Below, one piece after another: positions 1 to 6,500 of a DNA stretch of 6,987 nucleotides (the first letter of the stretch is position 1; the number at the start of each line of letters is the position of its first letter). The position numbers and the translations under genes are program-made. The notes below the pieces were generated by a model. That model saw only the letters and a program-made list of their open reading frames with translations, was not told the origin of the DNA and ran no database searches. The DNA is from Planctomycetaceae bacterium (GTDB taxonomy: Bacteria; Planctomycetota; Planctomycetia; Planctomycetales; Planctomycetaceae). The stretch spans positions 1 through 6,987 of the forward strand of contig CANHVD010000303.1 in NCBI GenBank assembly GCA_947463775.1, given 5' to 3'.

Positions 1-2
1 CC

Positions 3-1010
3 TCAGCCGTCTACCATCATGAACTGCGACGACTACAACAGACATCGCATGTGACCGAGTCCGGCGCCAAGCCAATCGAAATTCGGATTAATTCACTCGG
101 GTGCCGTGGCGCAGAAATCGAATCGGTTCCGCAGGTCGGAGTCCGTCGAATTCTGCTGCTGGGCGATGACACCATCTGTGGAACGCACGTAGCAGAATCG
201 GAAACGGTTGCGGCATGGCTTAAAAAATTCTTCACCCAATCAACTGGTGAAGAAGTCGAAGTGATCAATGCGGGAGTTCCTGGATACTGTCCGCTGCTCG
301 CTTCACTGAAGTTTCAACATGACCTTTCGAAACTGAAGCCGGACATTGTTGTCTTACACATTGACATGACTGACATTGCCGACGACTGCTGCTATCGAAG
401 TCTAACGCTGCAGGAGGGTGACCATTCCGTTTGTTCTCACCCAACGCTGCGTATGCATCCAAAGCCGGAGAACCCGACGATCCAGCTTGTCAGACAATCC
501 GCCACGGCATCATGGCTGTTCGCGAAAACTCGCCAGCATGGACCGGAACTGCTTTCCGTGTCTCACGCCAGCCTTGCCGAGAACCAGGGCTTTCTGTGGA
601 TTACCGATAATCCACCGGACCTGAGACTCCAGATCGACCACGCATTGAAACCGATCAAGGCCATGCAGGATTCCGTGAAACAATCCGGTGGGCAACTGTT
701 GATTTCGACGTGCCCTGTCCTTTGGCAGGTCGTGGCCTCTGATCGAGCTCCTGAACTCAGTCGCCGCCTGGGCATCACTGGTAAGACGCCCTTTGCCAGT
801 ACATTCCCATTTGAGCTCCTCCAAAGTTTCTGTCAGGACGCAGGGATTCCATTCTGCGACGCTTCCCCCGTTTTTCGTCGCGACAAAGCGGAAAAACTGT
901 TCTCAAAATCGGCCCCGGTTCTCTCAAAAGTCGGTATGGCCCTTTATGCCCGAGAGATCGCACGCAGCCTTGTCAAACTGTCTTCCACACCCCGGACTCC
1001 GGTCGAATGA
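3..1010 (+). CDS. SGNH/GDSL-hydrolase-like protein, 5'-truncated by the window edge
   Basis: The protein resembles the SGNH/GDSL fold. A hydrophobic strand ending in LLLGDD (162-170 encodes GDD) sits at block I. It is followed by VINAGVPGY (block II-like), a strand ending in LHIDMTDIADD (block III-like), and a C-terminal GMALYAREIARSL helix. The frame is open to the window edge: codons from position 3 read SAVYHHELRRLQQTSHV before the GTG at 51. That GTG has no Shine-Dalgarno site, so I treat the gene as 5'-partial rather than starting there. From 51 to the stop there are 319 codons. The catalytic residues look absent: Asp replaces the block I Ser, and the DxxH expected before the final Gly-hydrophobic helix reads SAPV. 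Related planctomycete proteins, as I recall them, also have GDE/GDD, so this may be a family trait. A carbohydrate or lipid esterase-like or binding role is possible, but the substrate is unknown. It ends 99 bp before gdh, which seems to have its own promoter. Fold assignment is fairly sure; function is not. Confidence 0.75.
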   Translation, partial: SAVYHHELRRLQQTSHVTESGAKPIEIRINSLGCRGAEIESVPQVGVRRILLLGDDTICGTHVAESETVAAWLKKFFTQSTGEEVEVINAGVPGYCPLLASLKFQHDLSKLKPDIVVLHIDMTDIADDCCYRSLTLQEGDHSVCSHPTLRMHPKPENPTIQLVRQSATASWLFAKTRQHGPELLSVSHASLAENQGFLWITDNPPDLRLQIDHALKPIKAMQDSVKQSGGQLLISTCPVLWQVVASDRAPELSRRLGITGKTPFASTFPFELLQSFCQDAGIPFCDASPVFRRDKAEKLFSKSAPVLSKVGMALYAREIARSLVKLSSTPRTPVE

Positions 1011-1033
1011 CACGCTGACGCCGGGCGAATCAA

Positions 1034-1062
1034 TTGGAAAGACACGACTTTCCGCGTATATC
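1034..1062 (+). promoter_or_regulatory. Candidate sigma70-type promoter for gdh
   Basis: TTGGAA at 1034-1039 and TATATC at 1057-1062 are separated by 17 bp. Each matches its consensus (TTGACA, TATAAT) at four of six positions. The -10 lies 47 bp before the gdh ATG, which leaves room for a short leader. A chance match of this quality is possible, so this is a prediction only. Confidence 0.35.
1036..1053. promoter_or_regulatory. Inverted repeat in the gdh promoter spacer, possible operator
   Basis: GGAAAG at 1036-1041 and CTTTCC at 1048-1053 form a perfect 6-bp dyad around a 6-nt centre. It overlaps the 3' part of the proposed -35 box and fills most of the spacer before the -10. That is where a dimeric regulator would sit. 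Alternatively it is an RNA hairpin in the 3' UTR of the upstream gene; no T-run follows, so it does not look like an intrinsic terminator. Confidence 0.3.
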
Positions 1063-1109
1063 TCGTTCTGTCGCCAGCCCATTTCTCACCGCACACAGGT
1101 ACCGTCATC

Positions 1110-2342
1110 ATGAAGAGCGCATTTGAAGCAGCCGAGCAATACTTCGAGGAAGCTGCTGCTGTCATGAATCTGACTTCCAGCATGCGCGATCTGCTGCTGA
1201 TTCCTGAACGCGAAGTCAAAGTGCAGGTCCCGATCAAACGCGACAATGGCGAGATCGCAACCTTTGTCGGCTTCCGCATGCAGCACAACAGCAAACGTGG
1301 CCCCATGAAAGGCGGACTGCGTTACCATCATGAAGTCAACGCAGACGAAGTGCTGGCCCTCGCTTCTCTGATGACATGGAAGACCGCAGTTGTGGACATT
1401 CCCTATGGCGGTGCTAAAGGCGGCATCGCCGTGAATCCGAAAGATCTGTCGATCGACGAACTGGAACGACTGACTCGCCGCTTCGTGGATGAGATCCACG
1501 ACATCTTCGGGCCTGACAAAGACATCCCGGCTCCGGACATGGGCACGAATGCTCAGACGATGGCCTGGATCATGAATCAGTATGAGAAGTTTCACGGATT
1601 CAGTCCCGGCTGTGTGACTGGTAAGCCAGTCGAACTTTACGGCGCTGAAGGACGTGAAGAAGCCACCGGCCGTGGTGTCGGAACCCTGACGCTGGCCCTG
1701 CTTCGCAAGTTCGGCCGATCCATCGAATCATCGACTGTCGCTATTCAGGGATTCGGAAACGTCGGTACATTTACGGCCGCGTATCTGCAGAAAGCTGGCG
1801 GCAAAGTTGTGGCGATCTCCGACGTCAGCGGTGCAATTTTCAATAAAGACGGCATCGACATTACTGCGGCATTGGCATGGGTTGCGGACAAGAAAAGTCT
1901 GGCAGGATTTCCTGGCGGTGAGTCGATCACAAATGAGACCCTGCTGGCTCTGGATGTTGACGTGTTGATCCCCGCGGCATTGGGCGGTGTCCTGACGGAA
2001 GACAATGCCAAAGATGTGCGAGCACGGTTCATTGTGGAGGCCGCCAACGGTCCAACCACTCCGGAAGCTGATGCCATCTTCAACAAGAAAGACGTGATCG
2101 TGCTGCCCGATATTCTGGCAAATGCCGGAGGTGTCACGGTCAGCTATTTTGAATGGGTCCAGAATCAGCAGTATTTCCGCTGGGATCTTGGCCGAGTTCG
2201 CGAAGAACTGGAACGCACGATGACTCGCAGCTTCGATAAAGTTTGGTCAACAGCGCAGGAAAAGAAGGTCTCGCTGCGAGTGGCCGCGTATCTTGTCGGC
2301 ATCGGCCGTGTTGCTCGCGCAACGACACTGGGCGGGATTTAG
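1110..2342 (+). CDS. gdhA: Glutamate dehydrogenase (Glu/Leu/Phe/Val dehydrogenase family)
   Basis: This cytoplasmic enzyme interconverts 2-oxoglutarate plus ammonium and glutamate using NAD(P)H. The 410-residue length is normal for the hexameric bacterial type. The N-terminal substrate domain has GPMKGGLRYH (Lys67), TWKT (Lys91) and PYGGAKGGI with the catalytic Lys103. PAPDMGTN carries the conserved Asp143. The Rossmann domain begins at VAIQGFGNVG (glycines 214, 216, 219). Near the C-terminus VSYFEWVQN is typical of the family. The GPMKGG lysine motif favours glutamate over leucine dehydrogenase, which usually has GPALGG there. Asp238 after the second Rossmann strand occurs in both NAD and NADP enzymes, so the cofactor is not decided and the symbol is generic. 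The ATG at 1110 fits the family N-terminus; only a weak AGG (1097-1099) precedes it. The direct neighbour downstream is proA, another glutamate-using enzyme. Family identity is very secure. Confidence 0.95.
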   Translation: MKSAFEAAEQYFEEAAAVMNLTSSMRDLLLIPEREVKVQVPIKRDNGEIATFVGFRMQHNSKRGPMKGGLRYHHEVNADEVLALASLMTWKTAVVDIPYGGAKGGIAVNPKDLSIDELERLTRRFVDEIHDIFGPDKDIPAPDMGTNAQTMAWIMNQYEKFHGFSPGCVTGKPVELYGAEGREEATGRGVGTLTLALLRKFGRSIESSTVAIQGFGNVGTFTAAYLQKAGGKVVAISDVSGAIFNKDGIDITAALAWVADKKSLAGFPGGESITNETLLALDVDVLIPAALGGVLTEDNAKDVRARFIVEAANGPTTPEADAIFNKKDVIVLPDILANAGGVTVSYFEWVQNQQYFRWDLGRVREELERTMTRSFDKVWSTAQEKKVSLRVAAYLVGIGRVARATTLGGI

Positions 2343-2358
2343 AGCGTCCGCATGTCTC

Positions 2359-2427
2359 GTAGGATGGGTATTCCTGCCCTTCCAATCGTCGCTACTGCGA
2401 CTCGTCGGGCGACCGTCGGACACGAAT
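2359..2427. repeat. Two-armed intergenic repeat, copy 1
   Basis: The left arm at 2359-2379 has the core GGGTATTCCTGCCC. It matches the reverse complement of 6476-6496 at 16 of 21 positions and the plus strand at 6441-6461 at 15 of 21. The right arm, CCGTCGGACACGAAT at 2413-2427, matches 6471-6485 at 14 of 15. Between the arms lie a small perfect hairpin (GTCGC, TACT loop, GCGAC at 2388-2401) and a tandem CGTCGG (2403-2408 and 2414-2419). A six-T run at 2427-2432 follows, so the region might also end gdh transcription, but no long GC stem directly abuts the T-run. The element fills most of the 137-bp gdh-proA gap and resembles a REP-type extragenic palindrome. Confidence 0.5.
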
Positions 2428-2479
2428 TTTTTCCACCCGCGTTTTCTTAAAGCACTCAGCACAACAGCAATCAATTCTC

Positions 2480-3739
2480 ATGTCGACGACACTCGAATAC
2501 TCTCAAACGCTGGCCCGGAATTCTCGCCTTGCAGCAGCGGCATTAGCTCCACTCGCCGCCGGAAAAAAGAACGCCTGGCTGCAGCGAGTCGCCAATAATC
2601 TGCGAGCGCGGTCCGCCGAAATTGTCGCCGCCAACGAGATCGACATGTCCGCCGGTGCGGCAGCGGGATTGAGCTCCGCCATGCTGGATCGTCTGAAGCT
2701 CACTGCAGACCGCATCGAAGCCCTCGCGAAGGCCGTTGAACATATAATCTCCCTGCCCGATCCCGTGGGCGAAGTCATCGAAGGCCAGCGACGTCCGAAT
2801 GGATTGTTTATCAGTCGTGTGCGAGTTCCCCTTGGAGTCGTATTCTTCATTTACGAATCACGTCCGAATGTGACGATTGATGCCGCGGCCTTGTGCGTCA
2901 AGAGCGGCAACGCAGTGATTCTTCGCGGCGGCAGCGAAGCGATTCACAGCAACCGAGCCCTGCAGTCGGTCATTGAAGAATCACTGATCTCCGAGGGACT
3001 TCCGCAGCATGCCGTACAACTTGTGAACTCCACGGATCGCAGTATCGTGGGTGAACTGCTTTCCATGGGCAACCTGATCGATGTCACCATTCCGCGCGGC
3101 GGGCGTTCGCTGATCGAACGAGTAACTCGCGAAGCCACGATGCCGGTGATCAAGCATTTCGACGGTATCTGTCATGTGTATATCGACGCATCAGCAGACA
3201 AAACCATGGCTGTCGATATCACTATCAACAGCAAGTGCCAGCGGCCAGGTGTCTGCAATGCCGCAGAGACGCTGTTGATTCATCGTGATGCAGTCGACCA
3301 GTTGCTCCCTGCGCTGGCCAAAGAACTGCAGTCTCGCGGTGTGGAGTTGCGTTGCTGCCCGGCCAGCCTGAAAATGATCTCCGGTGGCGTAGCAGTGACA
3401 GAAGCAGATTATGGCACTGAGCACATGGCTCTGATTATGTCCGTGCGGATTGTTGACTCCATCGACCAGGCAATTGAACACATTCGACGTCATGGGTCTG
3501 CTCATACCGATGCGATCGTGACAAACTGTGTCGCTTCTTCAATGAAGTTTGAAGCGGAAGTGGATTCAGCTGCCGTCATGATCAACGCGAGCACTCGCTT
3601 TAACGATGGCGGTGAACTGGGTATGGGAGCAGAAATCGGCATCAGCACCGATCGCTTTCACGCACGTGGACCGTGCGGCATGCGAGAACTCACGAGCTAC
3701 AAGTTTGTCGTCCGCGGTTCCGGCCAGGTCCGCAGTTAA
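2480..3739 (+). CDS. proA: Gamma-glutamyl phosphate reductase (glutamate-5-semialdehyde dehydrogenase)
   Basis: ProA reduces gamma-glutamyl phosphate to glutamate-5-semialdehyde with NADPH, the second step of proline synthesis, in the cytoplasm. The 419 residues match the usual family length. YESRPNVTIDAAALCVKSGN (125-144) and ILRGGSEA (147-154) are characteristic of the cofactor domain. SKCQRPGVCNAAETLLIH (251-268) holds the catalytic Cys259. The ProA signature starts at Val325 and includes AIEHIRRHGSAHTDAI. The C-terminal block FNDGGELGMGAEIGIST precedes RGPCGMRELTSYK, as expected. The ATG at 2480 gives a normal N-terminus. No Shine-Dalgarno sequence is visible upstream, which is common in planctomycetes. 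ProB, which makes the unstable acyl-phosphate substrate, is not in this window. All key residues are present, so it should be active. Confidence 0.97.
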   Translation: MSTTLEYSQTLARNSRLAAAALAPLAAGKKNAWLQRVANNLRARSAEIVAANEIDMSAGAAAGLSSAMLDRLKLTADRIEALAKAVEHIISLPDPVGEVIEGQRRPNGLFISRVRVPLGVVFFIYESRPNVTIDAAALCVKSGNAVILRGGSEAIHSNRALQSVIEESLISEGLPQHAVQLVNSTDRSIVGELLSMGNLIDVTIPRGGRSLIERVTREATMPVIKHFDGICHVYIDASADKTMAVDITINSKCQRPGVCNAAETLLIHRDAVDQLLPALAKELQSRGVELRCCPASLKMISGGVAVTEADYGTEHMALIMSVRIVDSIDQAIEHIRRHGSAHTDAIVTNCVASSMKFEAEVDSAAVMINASTRFNDGGELGMGAEIGISTDRFHARGPCGMRELTSYKFVVRGSGQVRS

Positions 3740-3847
3740 GGCTGCTCTCAGGGTAAGCAACCAAGTGAGATGAGGAGCTGAACATACTGCCAGAGCGCAG
3801 ACGGCAATGACTTAGGCTGACAAGGTCTGAATGATTCGGCGTAATTC

Positions 3848-3897
3848 GGGAGGTCTGGTCTGGATTCTGACGCGAATCCGTGTTACCAAGACCACCC
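3848..3897. other. Strong imperfect hairpin between proA and the DUF1501 gene
   Basis: The outer stem pairs GGG (3848-3850) with CCC (3895-3897) across an A/A mismatch. GGTCTGGT (3852-3859) then pairs with ACCAAGACC (3885-3893) with one bulged A. After an internal loop, GGATTC (3862-3867) pairs perfectly with GAATCC (3874-3879) around a 6-nt loop. That is about 17 base pairs in 50 nt. No T-run follows directly, so it is not a textbook intrinsic terminator. It could be a factor-dependent end for proA, a leader structure for the downstream gene, or an extragenic palindrome. GGTCTG also occurs at 3824-3829 and twice inside the left stem. In the rest of the 225-bp gap I see only a small possible hairpin (CAGCC 3912-3916 with GGCTG 3924-3928). 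Confidence 0.5.
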
Positions 3898-3964
3898 CCG
3901 CGTTATTTCTCCAGCCGCCAACTGGCTGTTCTTAGTTCCCACCGACCTTGCCGGAGCCTGCCGA

Positions 3965-5359
3965 ATGCTGAGTCTCACTGCGCAGAATGATCGATCTGGC
4001 CGCCTCAGTAATGGATTTTCTCGACGCAGCCTGCTGAATATTGGGACGCTGGCAGCAATGGGCACGGCCGGAGGTTGGTCGTTACCATCCTTGCTGCGAG
4101 CCGAAGAATCCGCCGGCAAAAAGAAGAATCCCAAATCGGTCATCATGATCTATCTTGTGGGCGGACCGCCGCATCAGGACATGTTCGACCTGAAGCCGGA
4201 AGCTCCCAAAGAGTTCGCTGGTCCGTGGAAACCCATCGCGACCAATGTCCCGGGCATGGAAATCTGTGAAGCGTTTCCAAAGCTGGCAACTATGGGCGAC
4301 AAGCTCACCATTATTCGATCGCTGGTTGGCAACCAGGCCGATCATGATGCCGTGCAGGTTTTCAACGGACGTGATCCGAAGAAGCCGAAACCATCCGGTG
4401 GCTGGCCTCAGTTTGGCTCGATGGTCTCGAATGTACTGGGCTCAGCCGCTCCTACGGCTCCGCCATTTGTCAGTCTTTGCTATCCGTGTACACACGGACC
4501 TTACAACGAGCCTGGCCCGGGATTCCTTGGAACATCTCACGCGCCGTTTCGGCCCATGGGTCCAACCAAAGAAGATATGGTGCTCAACGGTGTGTCTTTG
4601 GAACGCCTGGCCGATCGCAAGTCTCTGCTGAAAAGTGTGGACCAGCTTCGCAGAGACATCGACGCCACCATGACGATGACCGGGATGGATACTTTTACCG
4701 AGCAGGCGATGGGCTTGCTGACCTCATCGCGTCTGGCTGAAGCACTCGATCTGTCAAAAGAAGATCCGGCTGTCGTTGCCCGCTATGGGACCGGCAATCC
4801 AAAGATCTCCATCGATGCCAACGGTGCACCACGTGTGCCGCAAAGCCTGCTGGTCGCTCGCCGACTGATTGAAGCGGGTGTCCGAGTGGTGACTTTGAAC
4901 TACAGCAAATGGGATTGGCACGGTGGCACAAACGCCGAAGGCCGCGCGAACAATTCCATCTTTGTTCGTGAACAGGAAGACTTCCCGGTTTTCGACCAGT
5001 GCGTCAGCGCGTTGATTGAAGATCTGCATCAACGTGGACTGTCCGATGATTGTGCCGTCGTTATCTGGGGAGAATTCGGCCGCACTCCAAAGATCAGCAA
5101 TATCGTTGGTCGCGACCACTGGCCACAGGTCAACTGTGCTCTGATGGCGGGTGGCGGAATGCGTCATGGGCAGGTCATTGGCGCCACAGACCGCATCGCC
5201 GGCGAAGCGATCGCTCGACCCGTCACCTTTGGCGAAGTCTACGCCACACTGTTCCATCATTTGGGTGTTCGAGTCGAACAGACAACGATCCTCGACAACA
5301 ATGGACGACCGCAGTATCTCGTCGAAGACAGCGGGAAGATCATGCCGGAACTCGTCTAA
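3965..5359 (+). CDS. DUF1501 family protein with Tat signal
   Basis: DUF1501 proteins are abundant in Planctomycetota and belong to the alkaline-phosphatase/sulfatase-like superfamily; their reaction is not established. The 464-residue length is typical. The N-terminus has a twin-arginine motif (FSRRSLLNIG, Arg20-Arg21), a hydrophobic stretch and LPSLLRAEE, so it is probably exported by Tat. Hallmarks follow in the usual order: SVIMIYLVGGPPHQDMFDLKP (about 58-78, split here by hydrophobic and GGPPH parts), SKWDWHGG, WGEFGRTP (368-375), GRDHWP (382-387) and MAGGGMRHGQVIG. GGAG at 3953-3956, 8 nt before the ATG at 3965, supports this start and is the best ribosome binding site on the plus strand. 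Family members often sit beside DUF1549/DUF1553 (PSD1-type) genes; none is present. The PIG-L gene follows 62 bp later on the same strand, suggesting cotranscription. Family assignment is secure; function is open. Confidence 0.93.
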   Translation: MLSLTAQNDRSGRLSNGFSRRSLLNIGTLAAMGTAGGWSLPSLLRAEESAGKKKNPKSVIMIYLVGGPPHQDMFDLKPEAPKEFAGPWKPIATNVPGMEICEAFPKLATMGDKLTIIRSLVGNQADHDAVQVFNGRDPKKPKPSGGWPQFGSMVSNVLGSAAPTAPPFVSLCYPCTHGPYNEPGPGFLGTSHAPFRPMGPTKEDMVLNGVSLERLADRKSLLKSVDQLRRDIDATMTMTGMDTFTEQAMGLLTSSRLAEALDLSKEDPAVVARYGTGNPKISIDANGAPRVPQSLLVARRLIEAGVRVVTLNYSKWDWHGGTNAEGRANNSIFVREQEDFPVFDQCVSALIEDLHQRGLSDDCAVVIWGEFGRTPKISNIVGRDHWPQVNCALMAGGGMRHGQVIGATDRIAGEAIARPVTFGEVYATLFHHLGVRVEQTTILDNNGRPQYLVEDSGKIMPELV

Positions 5360-5421
5360 CCAATTCGACTTAAGTCATATCTCTCCGGCAAACGGTAAAC
5401 CTGACCTCCACGAGCTTCACT

Positions 5422-6372
5422 ATGCGCACATCGCCCTTCCGATTGCCATCATTCTTCCTGCTGCTGGCCATCGCGCTGATTACCTCGTTGCCGGTGGCAG
5501 TTCAGGGTGATGAGCCAGCCAATGATGGAAAGCTCAACATTATCTGCTTCGGGGCTCATCCCGATGACGCCGAATATAAGAGCGGCGGAACAGCTGCGCT
5601 CTGGGCCTCCATGGGGCATCGCGTCAAACTGGTCTCGGTGACGAATGGAGATATCGGACACTGGCAAATGGCCGGGGGACCTCTGGCCAAACGAAGAACG
5701 GCCGAGTCAGCCGAAGTTGCAAAGCGGCTGGGTGTGACATCCCAAGTGCTGGACATCCACGACGGCGAACTGCTGCCAACGCTGGAAAATCGCCAGACGA
5801 TCACGCGTTTAATTCGCACATGGAATGCCGACGTCGTGATTGCTCATCGGCCATGGGATTATCATCCCGATCATCGCTATGTCGGTGTTCTGGTGCAGGA
5901 CGCGGCTTATATGGTCTCGGTTCCATTCTTCTGCCCTGATACTCCACCATTGAAGAAGAACCCGGTGTTCCTTTACAGCAGCGATCGATTTCAGAAGCCC
6001 TACCCTTTCGAAGCCGACATCGCTGTTTCGCTGGATGATGTCTTCGAAAAGAAAGTCGACGCCCTGCTGGCACTGGAGTCGCAAACTTTTGAAGGCGGCG
6101 CGTTGGGGTCGGAAGAAGAAACCGCAAAGGCTCCTCCGGCCTCTCAGCCGGAATTGCGTCGAGCCTGGCTACGGGAGCGATGGGATCGACGTCAGTCAGG
6201 CGAGGCCACTCAATACCGCTCGTCACTCCTGAAATGGTACGGAGATGAAAAAGGGGCGGCGGTCAAATATGCCGAGGCATTTGAGATCTGTGAATACGGA
6301 TCACAGCCCTCGGATGCAGAGATCCGACGGCTGTTTCCGTTTCTGCCAACACAGCCAGCACCAGCCAAATAG
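5422..6372 (+). CDS. Secreted PIG-L/LmbE-family deacetylase
   Basis: PIG-L/LmbE enzymes are zinc-dependent deacetylases acting on N-acetylglucosamine-containing substrates. The 316-residue protein begins with a Sec-type signal peptide: Arg residues, a hydrophobic core (about 11-25) and a likely cleavage site near AVQG-DE (29/30). The metal and catalytic motif AHPDDAE is at 45-51 (His46 and Asp49 as ligands, Asp48 as the likely base). HPDHR at 148-152 supplies the third ligand, His151. SVTNGDIGHWQM and AKRRTAES between them are usual for the family. All key residues are present, so activity is likely. The substrate may be an extracellular or periplasmic amino-sugar conjugate (inference). The export signal argues against a cytoplasmic bacillithiol or mycothiol role. 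The gene lies 62 bp after the DUF1501 gene, and both products look exported. No clear ribosome binding site precedes the ATG at 5422. The stop codon runs into a 12-bp palindrome (6372-6383). Confidence 0.92.
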   Translation: MRTSPFRLPSFFLLLAIALITSLPVAVQGDEPANDGKLNIICFGAHPDDAEYKSGGTAALWASMGHRVKLVSVTNGDIGHWQMAGGPLAKRRTAESAEVAKRLGVTSQVLDIHDGELLPTLENRQTITRLIRTWNADVVIAHRPWDYHPDHRYVGVLVQDAAYMVSVPFFCPDTPPLKKNPVFLYSSDRFQKPYPFEADIAVSLDDVFEKKVDALLALESQTFEGGALGSEEETAKAPPASQPELRRAWLRERWDRRQSGEATQYRSSLLKWYGDEKGAAVKYAEAFEICEYGSQPSDAEIRRLFPFLPTQPAPAK

Positions 6373-6383
6373 ATCGGCCGATC
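6372..6383. repeat. Perfect 12-bp palindrome at the PIG-L stop codon
   Basis: GATCGGCCGATC is fully self-complementary and begins on the last base of the TAG stop codon. As RNA it could form only a short 4-bp stem with a 4-nt loop. It has no T-run, so a terminator role is doubtful. A protein-binding site or chance are alternatives. Confidence 0.3.
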
Positions 6384-6396
6384 GAGGCTCTGAGTA

Positions 6397-6451
6397 TCTC
6401 GGGGCAACAGACTGGCGCTGTTTCAAGATTTGGTTCTCGGGGAGGACTGGC
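6397..6451 (+). repeat. Imperfect direct repeat downstream of the PIG-L gene
   Basis: TCTCGGGG at 6397-6404 followed by GACTGGC at 6410-6416 recurs as TCTCGGGG at 6435-6442 followed by GACTGGC at 6445-6451. The second copy overlaps the left arm of the intergenic repeat. The gap between the two blocks differs by 3 bp, so this looks like an old partial duplication rather than a fresh tandem repeat. Confidence 0.4.
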
Positions 6452-6496
6452 ATTCCTGCGAGTTGAAACCCCGTCGGACAAGAATGTCCAACCTAC
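6441..6496. repeat. Two-armed intergenic repeat, copy 2, with hairpin
   Basis: The left arm (6441-6461, core GGCATTCCTGC) is on the plus strand. The right arm (6476-6496) is its inverted partner, sharing the consensus GGRYATTCYTGYCC with copy 1 at 2359-2427. The right arm forms a hairpin, GGACA-AGAA-TGTCC at 6476-6489, extended by GT/AC pairs across one mismatch. CGGGG (6438-6442) can also pair with CCCCG (6469-6473). The element lies between two convergent genes and starts 4 bp past the ABM stop on the minus strand, so it could work as a two-way transcript end. I recall similar palindromes being common between planctomycete genes, but have not checked this. Confidence 0.5.
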
Positions 6497-6500
6497 GGCA

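Noticed and set aside
1086..1595. Long minus-strand open frame antisense to gdh
   Set aside because: It lies over a gene with all the expected family motifs, has no recognisable domain and reflects codon bias of the plus strand.
2388..2432. Intrinsic terminator for gdh ending in the six-T run
   Set aside because: The perfect stem at 2388-2401 is 25 bp from the T-run and no strong GC stem directly abuts it, so it is only a weak candidate.
2293..2598. Plus-strand open frame spanning the gdh end, the gap and the proA start
   Set aside because: It overlaps two secure genes in another frame and shows no protein-like pattern; the gap is better explained by the repeat.
3817..3846. Possible promoter CTGACA with GTAATT ahead of the DUF1501 gene
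   Set aside because: The -35-like box is good, but the -10 matches poorly and the spacing is 18 bp.
4754..5260. 168-codon minus-strand open frame antisense to the DUF1501 gene
   Set aside because: It mirrors a strongly supported gene, shows no motif and has no plausible ribosome binding site or neighbour.
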